A stretch of DNA of 64,000 nucleotides from UBA6168 sp041392505 (lineage in GTDB: Bacteria > Bacteroidota > Bacteroidia > Chitinophagales > Saprospiraceae): the NCBI GenBank assembly GCA_041392505.1, contig JAWKLX010000013.1, positions 124,001 to 188,000 on the forward strand, written 5' to 3'. Positions 43,506 to 51,416 of the stretch are shown piece after piece. The translations under genes were made by a program, and so were the position numbers. The first letter of the stretch is position 1; each line of letters opens with the position of its first letter. The notes under the pieces were generated by a model. It did not search any database. It saw nothing but the letters and a program-made list of their open reading frames with translations, and was not told the DNA's origin.

Positions 43506-45935
43506 ATGGCCATTGAAGATGCCGACATCATGATTGTTTTAAAAGACAAAGAAGAATGGACGACCACCCAAGACCGGGAAACATTGGTGGAAATGATGAA
43601 GGAAAAACTGGAGGTCGTCGCTGGCGCCAGTTTTGAATTCACCCAACCTATCCAGTTGAGGTTCAACGAGTTGATGACCGGTGCTAAAACGGACATTGCC
43701 ATCAAAATTTTCGGGGAAAATACCGAGACGCTCAAAACGCTCGCCGACCAGGCAGCCCAATTGGTGGAAAACATCCCCGGTGCCGGCGACGTAAAAGTGG
43801 ACCAAACGGAAGGGCTACCGCAGCTCATTGTCCAGTACAACCGCACCAAGATCGCCCAATACGGCCTCAACATAGAAGACCTGAACACGCTCGTCCGCAC
43901 GGCTTTCGCTGGCGAATCGGCAGGGGTGGTTTTTGAAAACGAACGCAAATTCGACCTCGTCCTCCGCTTGGAAAAATCGGCGCGGGAGCAACTGAATTTG
44001 GACCAACTGTTCATCCATTTGCCGAACGGCACCAGCATTCCTATGAGTGAAGTGGCGAGCGTGGACTACCAAGAAGGCCCCATGCAGGTCAGTCGGGAAA
44101 ATGCCCGCCGCCGCATCAACATCGGGGTCAATGTCCGAAACCGGGACATCGCCAGCCTCGTCGCCGAGATCGAAGGGACGCTGGACGGCCAGCTCAATTT
44201 GCCACCGGGATATGCCATACAATACGGTGGCCAATTTGAAAACTTGCAGAAAGCCCAGCGGCGGTTGGCCATCGCCGTGCCCGTGGCGCTGCTGCTCATT
44301 TTTGCCCTCCTTTATTTTACGTTTGAAAAAATAAAATACGCCCTCATCATCTTCACCGCCGTGCCATTTTCCGCCATCGGCGGAGTGATGGCGCTGTGGC
44401 TGCGGGGCATGCCTTTTAGCATTTCCGCCGGGGTCGGGTTTATTGCTTTGTTTGGCGTAGCGGTGCTCAATGGCATCGTACTCATCAGCTACTTCAACCA
44501 GTTGCGCTACGAGCACGGCCTGACCAATATGCTGGAAGTGGTGGTCAAAGGTGGCCTCACCCGGCTGCGGCCCGTCATCATGACAGCGGCGGTGGCGGCG
44601 CTGGGTTTTTTGCCAATGGCGCTCTCGACCACCAACGGGGCGGAAGTACAACGCCCGTTAGCGACCGTTGTGATTGGCGGATTGATCACCGCTACCTTGC
44701 TGACGCTCATCATGTTACCCATCCTTTATTATTTGGTAAATAAAAAACTGAATAGGCCGAATGTGGCGGCAGCTGCGGTGATCGCACTGCTGTTCATGGC
44801 TCCAGCCTTGCAGGCACAACAACCATTGACGCTCGATGCAGCGCTCGAAAATGCCCTTTCCCAACACCCCGTTTTGAAAAATGCAGCACTGAAAATCGAC
44901 CAGAGCAAACTGGGGGTTGACGCTGCCAGACAGTTGCCTCCCACGCAGTTCAATTTTGATTTTGGGCAAATCAACAGCGACCTAATCGACTACCACTTTT
45001 CCGCTTCGCAAAGCCTTGGCAACCCCGCTGTCAACAAACAGAGAAAGGCTGTGGCAGAAGCCAGCATTGCCCTTTCGGAATCGGAATTGGCCCTGCAACG
45101 GCATGAGGTAACCACTGCCGTGAAACAGGCTTATTACCAATGGATTTACCGCTCCGAGCGGCTGCGGCAATTGGAAGACCAAGCAGTTTTGCAAAAAAAA
45201 TTTTTGGAAAAAACCAACCTACAATTTGAGTTTGGCGAGGTTGGGCGCTTAGAAAAAACGCTGGCAGAAACCCAACATTTACAAGCACTCCGGGCCATTG
45301 AATCAGCACAACGGGACCTGCAAGCGGCTTCACGGGATTTACAAAAAACAGCTTTTCTGACAGGCGAATTTTCCCCTCCGGGAAATGGTTTGCCAATATT
45401 GGAAATGCCTGCCGCAGCGGCTGGCCAAGCGCTCTTCACCGCTCCCATCCGGCAAGAAATGGCGGTCGCCCAGCAGCAAGCTGTTTTGCAAAAAAAACAA
45501 CTCGCCCCTGAATTTTCCCTCGGCTATTTTAACCAGAGCATCCGCCCCGATTATTCCTTTCAAGGGGTTTCCGCCGGGGTCGCTATCCCATTTTACAAAA
45601 AGCACCAACGGGCGCTCGCCGAGCAATGGGATTTGGAAGCCATCATGGCTGCCAACCAACTGGAAGGCCGATCGACTATTTTGGAAAAAGAACGGGCAAC
45701 GGCCAAGCTGCAGGCCTCTTCTTTGAGGAACGAATTGGACTCTTATGGCCGCCAACTGACCGACCAAGCCACCTTGCTCCGACAACTGGCGCAGGTGCAG
45801 TTGGACAACGGCGAAATAGATTTTTTCCGCTATTGGCAGAGCCTGCAAATGGCCCTGAACAATGAATTGGATTTTCTCGATCTGCAATACCAGTATGTAG
45901 AAGCGGTGTTGCAGGTGGAGTATTTGAATCAGTAG
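43506..45935 (+). CDS. cusA: CusA/CzcA pump C-terminal half fused to a CusC/TolC-like outer membrane factor
   Basis: 809 residues in one frame. Residues 1 to ~415 are the second half of the RND pump (EDADIMIVLKDKEEWTT, GAKTDIAIKIFGEN, and the last TM cluster from IKYALIIFTAVPFSAIGG to TATLLTLIMLPILYYL). After NKKLNRPNV, a hydrophobic stretch VAAAAVIALLFMAPALQAQ, like an internal signal peptide, leads into an outer-membrane-factor domain of ~370 residues with coiled-coil helices (QPLTLDAALENALSQHPVLK, EVTTAVKQAYYQWIY). Such RND-OMF fusions are known in Bacteroidota pumps. The ATG at 43506 is internal, and the real protein starts at 41652. The adaptor gene follows 106 bases downstream. Confidence 0.85.
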   Translation: MAIEDADIMIVLKDKEEWTTTQDRETLVEMMKEKLEVVAGASFEFTQPIQLRFNELMTGAKTDIAIKIFGENTETLKTLADQAAQLVENIPGAGDVKVDQTEGLPQLIVQYNRTKIAQYGLNIEDLNTLVRTAFAGESAGVVFENERKFDLVLRLEKSAREQLNLDQLFIHLPNGTSIPMSEVASVDYQEGPMQVSRENARRRINIGVNVRNRDIASLVAEIEGTLDGQLNLPPGYAIQYGGQFENLQKAQRRLAIAVPVALLLIFALLYFTFEKIKYALIIFTAVPFSAIGGVMALWLRGMPFSISAGVGFIALFGVAVLNGIVLISYFNQLRYEHGLTNMLEVVVKGGLTRLRPVIMTAAVAALGFLPMALSTTNGAEVQRPLATVVIGGLITATLLTLIMLPILYYLVNKKLNRPNVAAAAVIALLFMAPALQAQQPLTLDAALENALSQHPVLKNAALKIDQSKLGVDAARQLPPTQFNFDFGQINSDLIDYHFSASQSLGNPAVNKQRKAVAEASIALSESELALQRHEVTTAVKQAYYQWIYRSERLRQLEDQAVLQKKFLEKTNLQFEFGEVGRLEKTLAETQHLQALRAIESAQRDLQAASRDLQKTAFLTGEFSPPGNGLPILEMPAAAAGQALFTAPIRQEMAVAQQQAVLQKKQLAPEFSLGYFNQSIRPDYSFQGVSAGVAIPFYKKHQRALAEQWDLEAIMAANQLEGRSTILEKERATAKLQASSLRNELDSYGRQLTDQATLLRQLAQVQLDNGEIDFFRYWQSLQMALNNELDFLDLQYQYVEAVLQVEYLNQ

Positions 45936-46041
45936 AATTGCACGCAGATTGAACGGATTTACTTGATTTTCACAGATTTTAAAAATCAGGTCAAACCTGT
46001 TCGAACCAAATAAATTAATTGACCATCAAATTTTTATAAAA

Positions 46042-47250
46042 ATGAAAAATATCGTTTTGGAAATAATGGACGGCGTCCAGTACAAAGTTGGCAGCTTTTC
46101 AAAAGTTGTTAACTTTCTCATGATTCTCGCTTTTATTAGCCTCGCAAGCTGCGGCTCGGAACACAACCATGACCACGATCATGAAACGGAAGAGGCAGAG
46201 CAAGCTGCTACCCCCATCCAACTCAACGAGGAACAAATGGCACTGGCGGGCATCGAAATCGGTGAGCCGCAAAAACGGGTGTTGTCTGAAAAAATCAACT
46301 GCACGGGCACGGTCGAAGTGCCGCCGCAGAGCCTCGCTTCCGTGTACTCACCGGTGCAGGGTTTTGTAAAAAAAGTGGTGCACTTGCCAGGCGACTATGT
46401 GCATAAAGGCGAAGTGTTGACGACGATTTCCCATCCCGGTCTGGTGAAGTTGCAGCGGGAGTTTTTGGAGGCTCATAGCCAGCTTTCTTTCTTGGAAAAA
46501 GATTTTCAGCGCAAACAAACACTGGCCGCCGGGGACGCTGCATCACAGCGGTCGTTGGAAGAGGCAGGTGCCAAATTGGATTTGGAAAAGGCCCGCTACA
46601 ATGGCCTCAAAGCAGAATTGGACATGATCGGGATTGCCACCCAACATTTGGAGGAAAGCGGCGAAATCCAAAATGCGATCACCTTGGCCGCACCAGTCAG
46701 CGGATATGTTTCGAAAGTGGAAATCAATTTAGGCAAATTGGTCACGCCGGAAGAGCTGTTGTTCGAGGTGGTTGACAACAGCCATTCGCACTTGGAATTG
46801 CAGGTTTTTGCAAAAGATTTAGCCAAAGTAAAAAAAGGCCAGCGCATCGAATGCCGCATGCCGGGCAGTGAAGAGGTGTTTTTGGGCGAGGTCCATTTGA
46901 CCGGAAAAATGATCGACTTAGAAAGCAAGACCGCCATGGTGCACGGCCATTTTGAAGAAGAGCCGACCCCGCTGACGCCGGGCACATTTATGCAGGCAAC
47001 AATATTTTCCGGAGGAAAAGAAGTCTGGACGGTACCGGAAACGGCAGTCGTCAAGGAAGGCGGTGAGGCATTTATTTTTACCAAAACCAAAGATGGTTTT
47101 GAGAAAATGGCAGTCACGACTGGCCTCTCCGATGGCCAGTTTGTCGAAATCACCAATGCTGATTTTTCTGGGAACAAACAGATCGTACTGGCAGGTGCCT
47201 ATTATGTAAATGGCAGTGACGGGGAAATTGGGGGCGGCCATTCTCATTGA
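46042..47250 (+). CDS. cusB: CusB/CzcB-like periplasmic adaptor lipoprotein of the metal efflux pump
   Basis: 402 residues. A lipoprotein signal is visible with lipobox LASC (Cys 37). The region before it is long (36 residues), so the true start may be the internal ATG at about 46066. A His-rich segment HNHDHDH follows the Cys, and the protein ends GGGHSH; both could bind metal. The adaptor core is complete: barrel-sandwich halves (GFVKKVVHLPGDYVHKGEVL, TLAAPVSGYVSKVEINLGK), an alpha-hairpin (FLEAHSQLSFLEKDFQRKQT), and the beta-barrel and membrane-proximal domains (IECRMPGSEEVFLGEV, PETAVVKEGGEAFIF). It links the RND pump and the outer membrane factor. Last gene of the operon. Confidence 0.9.
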   Translation: MKNIVLEIMDGVQYKVGSFSKVVNFLMILAFISLASCGSEHNHDHDHETEEAEQAATPIQLNEEQMALAGIEIGEPQKRVLSEKINCTGTVEVPPQSLASVYSPVQGFVKKVVHLPGDYVHKGEVLTTISHPGLVKLQREFLEAHSQLSFLEKDFQRKQTLAAGDAASQRSLEEAGAKLDLEKARYNGLKAELDMIGIATQHLEESGEIQNAITLAAPVSGYVSKVEINLGKLVTPEELLFEVVDNSHSHLELQVFAKDLAKVKKGQRIECRMPGSEEVFLGEVHLTGKMIDLESKTAMVHGHFEEEPTPLTPGTFMQATIFSGGKEVWTVPETAVVKEGGEAFIFTKTKDGFEKMAVTTGLSDGQFVEITNADFSGNKQIVLAGAYYVNGSDGEIGGGHSH

Positions 47251-47256
47251 CATCTG

Positions 47257-47347
47257 AGACCGCTAAGCTGTCAGAGATCAGAGATCAGACCACTGCGTTG
47301 TCAGAAATGAGACGGGGCCTGTCTGACCTCTGACAGCGCAGCGGTCT
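47257..47347. terminator. Long inverted repeat / bidirectional terminator after the efflux operon
   Basis: Arms 47257-47276 and 47328-47347 pair at 18 of 20 positions (AGACCGCTAAGCTGTCAGAG arm). The enclosed 51 bases repeat parts of the arm (CAGAGATCAGAGATCAGACC). A TTATTTTGCTTTTT tail follows on the plus side. It lies between convergent genes. The size is larger than a simple terminator, so a repeat element is also possible. Confidence 0.6.
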
Positions 47348-47429
47348 TATTTTGCTTTTTGCAACCCCAGCCCTTATTTTCACCTAAAACTCACGTAAGG
47401 AAAATGAAAACTTGCCCAGATTGACCGTT

Positions 47430-48635
47430 TTATTTTAATTTCATTATCCTCCTTGTTATTATTTTATGCCCTGATCTTATTTTTAAAAAATAAACCCCGT
47501 TTGGCATAAGTGCAGTATTTATTTCATTTTTTGAATTTGGCAAAATATCCAAAATGCCTGTAAATACAGGTCTTCCCATACTATCGAATATTCCGTATTC
47601 TTTTTTTGAAAAAGACGAACTCTGGGTTTCAATAATTAATTTTTCCCTAAAAGGGTTGGGGTAAATATGGACTTCCATATTTTTATATGGATCGTTTTCG
47701 TCAACCGAGTTGACAGGTTCGAACAGCGAAAAACGGACAGAATCCAGCACCCAGTTCATGGCAGCGTCCTGCTGTTGGGTGAACATATTTTGGCAATCAA
47801 ATCCAGAATAGTCCATGTAATTCATGAACATGACACCGGGAGCATCGGGGGAGCATATATCTGTGACGGGGAAATCAGGGCATGTGCCAGCTTGGGTACT
47901 GTATAATTGGTTGGGGGTATCCTCCAACCCATCTGGGCCTCCGGGGACAGTATAGCAGGTGTCGGTGGGTGATAGGTCGTAGTAATCATACAGGAATGGG
48001 TGTTTCAAGCCTAAGTAATGGCCAAGGTAGTGGGTAATAAATTTATGAAAATACGGACCGAAACTACCTATGACTACGCCATCCTTGGGAGTGCCGTGTG
48101 AGGAGGGCGAAGTCGAAATACCAATGCCGGCCACAAGAAAATCAGGATTGCGGACAATCCATATGTTCACGTATTTTAAGGTATTCCAAGCATCATGACC
48201 ACCTGTACTGCTGAACGGCGCTTGGGAAAGTTGGATTTTCTCTAACGAAGATTTTGTATGGGTGATGCCGTTTGTCGGTTCGTTCGAAGGGTCAACGGTA
48301 GCCAGTTCAAACTCTATTTCCGTATCGGCAGCGACGGGTTTGAAGGCATCGGGTGTATTGACTGTGTCAGGGGTTTGCCGCCTAAAATTCTCATTCACTT
48401 CATGTATGATATCTTTTACATATTCATCTGGCAAGTCTTGAGAATCATCATAAAATATCACATGGACGACCGTCGGCAATTTGACGATGGACTTTCCACC
48501 CGTTTGGTACTTTTTGAAATCGGCAGGCAACTCAAAAGTGGAGTCCTCTGGGTAAACACATTGACGGGAGTGTTTCTGTGAAAAAGAAGAGAAGCACAAA
48601 AGACAAAAAATCGGCAAAGCATAAAGTTTTTTCAT
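47430..48635 (-). CDS. M43 (pappalysin-like) metalloprotease homologue lacking the catalytic Glu, with T9SS sorting domain
   Basis: 401 residues: a signal peptide (MKKLYALPIFCLLCFSSFSQ) and the M43-type catalytic fold (VKLPTVVHVIFYDDSQ, IIHEVNENFRRQTPD, YVNIWIVRN). The zinc motif reads H202-Y-L-G-H206-Y-L-G-L-K-H212, so the three His ligands and the Gly are kept but the general-base Glu of HExxH is Tyr. The Met-turn MNYMDYSG is present at 271-278. GAA/GAG to TAC needs two base changes, so a single read error is unlikely. Residues from ~320 are a type A sorting domain (HIYPNPFREKLIIE, NGVYFLKI). Probably a surface pseudoenzyme that still binds zinc or peptides. Monocistronic, facing the efflux operon. 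Confidence 0.85.
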   Translation of the reverse strand: MKKLYALPIFCLLCFSSFSQKHSRQCVYPEDSTFELPADFKKYQTGGKSIVKLPTVVHVIFYDDSQDLPDEYVKDIIHEVNENFRRQTPDTVNTPDAFKPVAADTEIEFELATVDPSNEPTNGITHTKSSLEKIQLSQAPFSSTGGHDAWNTLKYVNIWIVRNPDFLVAGIGISTSPSSHGTPKDGVVIGSFGPYFHKFITHYLGHYLGLKHPFLYDYYDLSPTDTCYTVPGGPDGLEDTPNQLYSTQAGTCPDFPVTDICSPDAPGVMFMNYMDYSGFDCQNMFTQQQDAAMNWVLDSVRFSLFEPVNSVDENDPYKNMEVHIYPNPFREKLIIETQSSSFSKKEYGIFDSMGRPVFTGILDILPNSKNEINTALMPNGVYFLKIRSGHKIITRRIMKLK

Positions 48636-48712
48636 GACACATTTTTATGGTTTAAAATTGATGAACTCACGTTCACTATACTTCTGAAAGTTCAGTTAAT
48701 GTAAAGTAACCC

Positions 48713-50215
48713 TCACCTCGCTACCACCACCTTTTGCCCTTTCACGCCTTCACCCAAAAGAAAATACATCCCTGGAGGCACCCCTGTAATGTCCATCACT
48801 TCGTTGAGCGCCCCCGGTGCAGTGGGGAAGCGGTAAACCATTCGCCCTGTCACATCGGCCATCACCAGTTCCTGCACTTTGTGCCTTTGTGGCATGCGGA
48901 CATGAAGGTAGCTGTTGGCTGGGTTCGGCGACACCTGTATTTCCCCTGCTCCTTGCAGCGGCCCGATTACCGTGCTGCTCACTGGTGATGGTAACTGTAT
49001 GGTGCTGTCGCAATCCCCGCCAAAGCGGTACATGGGAAGGTTGGGAAAGTGTGCATCAACATTGGTGGGCATTTGAAGTGCAAGGGGTTCAAATCCACAG
49101 GCCTGCCCCTTTTCGTTAGGGTGGTGGATGACATGCACGGGGAAGCTGGTCGTTCCAGGGGAAATGTAAATCCTGCAGTCCGGCCCCAAGAGCATGTGTC
49201 CCATGCCAACGGGCCAGCCAGTGCTGTCCAGGCTGGAATGATGGGCGATGTGCTCCCAGCTTTCCGTTTCCAGGTCAATCTGGTAAAGGTCCCGGCCAGC
49301 TGTTACGTACAACAATTTGGAGTCGAAGGAAAAGGCAGTCCCTTCGGCACCCTGCTCCGTGGAAGGTAAATAGGGGATGCGCCGGAAATTGGACAGTACC
49401 CCTGTCTCGTTGTTGAAGTCGTACAGCAGGGCCTGGTTAAGATCGCTGTGCAGGGCCAGCATTTTCCCATCAGGGGAAAAAGTACTGGTGCTCGTCTGCA
49501 TCTCCACATCATCCAATACGTCCCCCACCGCTTGTGTAAATGGCCCTTCGACCCCTTCCTCCCCGCCCACCAAGAACAGGTGGAACACATCGGAAAAATG
49601 TTTTTTGACCATGACCCACCATTTAGTCCCATCGTTGTTAATGCCAGCCGTCAGCCGTGCCCCATTCAAGGTATCGGTCAATATTTGCTCCTGGCCCAAA
49701 AAAGTCAATGAGCTATCCTTTTGCAGACGGATTTTGCTGAAATAAAGCCCCAAATTGATCACTGTTACATACTCCTGTGAAATGACATTGTCTTTATTTA
49801 TAAGGTAAAAAATGGAGTCGTTCCCCAGTCCAGGGAGCAGGAGGCTGGACTCCAAAATCGGGGTGTCCCCATAATCTTCGCAGTCCCAAACCGCGATCTC
49901 ACTTGTCACCAAAGGATAGCTTCCTGGGAGTGCCTGGAGGTTTTTATCAAATACCTCACAATTGTTTGACAGGAGCAGCAACTCACCGCTTTTATCACAT
50001 ATAAAAGTACTGCCTACACCTATGCCAATGGGAAAGTAATCAAGATTAAAAGGGGAAACAGTTATTTCTTGATGGGTAAAGTCAATAATGCTAATTCCAA
50101 ATTTGGAGTTTCCAGCGCCGTAAGAATATCCCATAGCCCACTGATAATCATATTTCTGTGAAAAAATAGGGGATAAACAAAATGACAAAGCCAACATTAA
50201 GGTAATATGTTTCAT
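48713..50215 (-). CDS. Secreted propeller-like protein with T9SS type A sorting domain
   Basis: 500 residues with a signal peptide (KHITLMLALSFCLSPIFSQ). The body is a repeating beta-rich chain with propeller-like motifs (FSPDGKMLALHSDLNQALLYDF, shown in two joined blocks; FSFDSKLLYVTAGRDLYQID; LLGPDCRIYISPGTTSFPVHV). These match a common Bacteroidota family of T9SS cargo whose N-terminus begins with W-MGY--G. The sorting domain starts QVSPNPANSYLHVRMP and ends GQKVVVAR. No catalytic motif is visible. The start ATG at 50215 is preceded by a hairpin (50231-50258). Function unknown; probably a cell-surface or extracellular binding protein. Confidence 0.8.
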   Translation of the reverse strand: MKHITLMLALSFCLSPIFSQKYDYQWAMGYSYGAGNSKFGISIIDFTHQEITVSPFNLDYFPIGIGVGSTFICDKSGELLLLSNNCEVFDKNLQALPGSYPLVTSEIAVWDCEDYGDTPILESSLLLPGLGNDSIFYLINKDNVISQEYVTVINLGLYFSKIRLQKDSSLTFLGQEQILTDTLNGARLTAGINNDGTKWWVMVKKHFSDVFHLFLVGGEEGVEGPFTQAVGDVLDDVEMQTSTSTFSPDGKMLALHSDLNQALLYDFNNETGVLSNFRRIPYLPSTEQGAEGTAFSFDSKLLYVTAGRDLYQIDLETESWEHIAHHSSLDSTGWPVGMGHMLLGPDCRIYISPGTTSFPVHVIHHPNEKGQACGFEPLALQMPTNVDAHFPNLPMYRFGGDCDSTIQLPSPVSSTVIGPLQGAGEIQVSPNPANSYLHVRMPQRHKVQELVMADVTGRMVYRFPTAPGALNEVMDITGVPPGMYFLLGEGVKGQKVVVAR

Positions 50216-50274
50216 AATAGATATGGTAAAGCCAAGGCAAGGGCAATCTTGCCTTGGCTGTCACAAAATAATTT

Positions 50275-50337
50275 TTAGTGGGCAATGATGAACTTAGTAT
50301 GTAAGCCATTTTCTGCCGAAAGGAGATAGATTTTGGG
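50275..50337 (-). pseudogene. Possible remnant of a T9SS sorting-domain gene (3' end only)
   Basis: The minus-strand frame ending at the TAA 50275-50277 encodes RLPKIYLLSAENGLHTKF followed by IIAH. This fits the closing motif G-IY-L----G-----KF-- of type A sorting domains. Upstream residues (FCRDKLFKSERTMP) do not fit, so at most a short remnant survives. The hairpin at 50231-50258 would then be its old terminator. Chance similarity cannot be excluded. Confidence 0.3.
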
Positions 50338-50788
50338 TAGCCGAGGCATTGTCCTTTCAGATTTGAAGAGTTTATCACGGCAAAAATTATGGCAAAGAGA
50401 ATTGGTGAGAAACGGGATATACGCTTACGGAGGTACGGAAGAAAATTTTCTTCATATTTAGAGATGGATTAATGAACTGAACCCTCGGATGAAAAACTGG
50501 TTTTTTGCAGGCGTAGAATACAGTTCAGGTTTATGGAATAGAATATGAGTTTGCGATATGGTTTATAAATATTTAGCGGTGCCTCAAATATTTTTACATA
50601 ACTGTCGCTAAAGTAAAAAACAGTTTTAATGTTTCCGACCATTATTCAGATTTTGTATCATAGAATACAGTAAGAACTGTTGGCAGTGCTATAGCAACGG
50701 AGCTGACAGGAATGCCAGCGAGTTTTTATTTCAAAGAAATAATTGGCCCTATTCCTGAATTCAGCATTCGGCGTTTTTTGCATTTACA

Positions 50789-50819
50789 TTTGGATTTGAA
50801 TCTCCCGCCCTTATTTTTG
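50789..50819 (+). promoter_or_regulatory. Bacteroidota-type promoter of the ferredoxin gene
   Basis: TTTG at 50789-50792, a 19-base spacer, and TATTTTTG at 50812-50819. The predicted start is near 50825, giving a 55-base leader before the ATG at 50880. This position also argues against the longer frame starting at 50712. Confidence 0.6.
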
Positions 50820-50879
50820 CGACTTTTAAACTCAACCTGTGATGGGTTGTTAAAACACAAACCAAAAAAAATTACTGAT

Positions 50880-51227
50880 ATGGCAATAATGATTACGGAT
50901 GAATGTATCAACTGCGGGGCTTGCGAACCGGAATGCCCCAATAATGCGATCTACGAAGGCGGCATTGAATGGGCCATTGCAGATGGTACAGATATTAATG
51001 ATAAATACAAGTTGGAAGATGGAAAAGTAGTTGGTGCTAATGATAAAAATGATCCGGTTTCTGATGATTTTTATTATATTGTGCCCGATAAATGCACAGA
51101 GTGCAAAGGCTTCCACGAAGAGCCGCAATGTGCAGCCGTTTGCCCAGTGGATTGTTGCGTGCCCGACCCAGAGCGGGAAGAAACCGAGGAAGTCTTGCTG
51201 GAAAGAAAAGAGCGGCTACATCTCTGA
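50880..51227 (+). CDS. 2x[4Fe-4S] ferredoxin (long-insert Alvin/YfhL type)
   Basis: 115 residues from the ATG at 50880. The first cluster motif is C9-IN-C12-GA-C15-EPE-C19-P. The second is C-TE-C-KGFHEEPQ-C-AAV-CP, that is CX2CX8CX3C, the insertion typical of Allochromatium-type and YfhL ferredoxins. The acidic segment between them (DGTDINDKYKLEDGKVVGAN) is longer than in clostridial ferredoxins and is common in Bacteroidota. A soluble low-potential electron carrier; redox partners are not encoded nearby. It stands alone with its own promoter and terminator. Confidence 0.93.
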   Translation: MAIMITDECINCGACEPECPNNAIYEGGIEWAIADGTDINDKYKLEDGKVVGANDKNDPVSDDFYYIVPDKCTECKGFHEEPQCAAVCPVDCCVPDPEREETEEVLLERKERLHL

Positions 51228-51266
51228 ATAAAAGGTTTTAGTTTTCATAGCTTTAGATTTTTTGTT

Positions 51267-51294
51267 ACCCACCTGTTTCGGGTGGGTTTTTTTA
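51267..51294 (+). terminator. Terminator of the ferredoxin gene
   Basis: A seven-base stem ACCCACC/GGTGGGT (51267-51273 with 51281-51287), a seven-base loop, and a run of T. A second GGAAACC/GGTTTCC hairpin follows at about 51308-51338 with its own T run. Confidence 0.8.
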
Positions 51295-51416
51295 TTTCCA
51301 AAATACGGAAACCCTCCCTGTTTTGACGGACAGGTTTCCTTTTTGGGTTTCCATTCTTCCAATCGGTTCTTAAAAAGTAATTTCACCCATTGTTTATCTT
51401 AAAAAAAACTATTTGT

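Larger units (their letters stand above)
50216..50879. other. Intergenic region with a hairpin and a possible gene remnant
   Basis: 664 bases. Bases 50231-50258 form an 11-bp perfect stem (GCCAAGGCAAG arm), 15 bases upstream of the minus-strand start at 50215. The minus strand from about 50385 to 50275 reads RLPKIYLLSAENGLHTKF and stops, which resembles the last strand of a T9SS sorting domain. Nothing T9SS-like continues upstream of it. The right part holds the ferredoxin promoter. The rest shows nothing. Confidence 0.45.

Noticed and set aside
43815..44651. 278-codon antisense frame over the CusA C-terminal half
   Set aside because: Shadow of a well-recognised transporter. The composition is His/Gly-rich without any family pattern.
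50712..50879. Longer start for the ferredoxin gene at 50712
   Set aside because: It would place the promoter inside the coding region and add 56 residues without similarity. The ATG at 50880 places the first cluster motif as usual.
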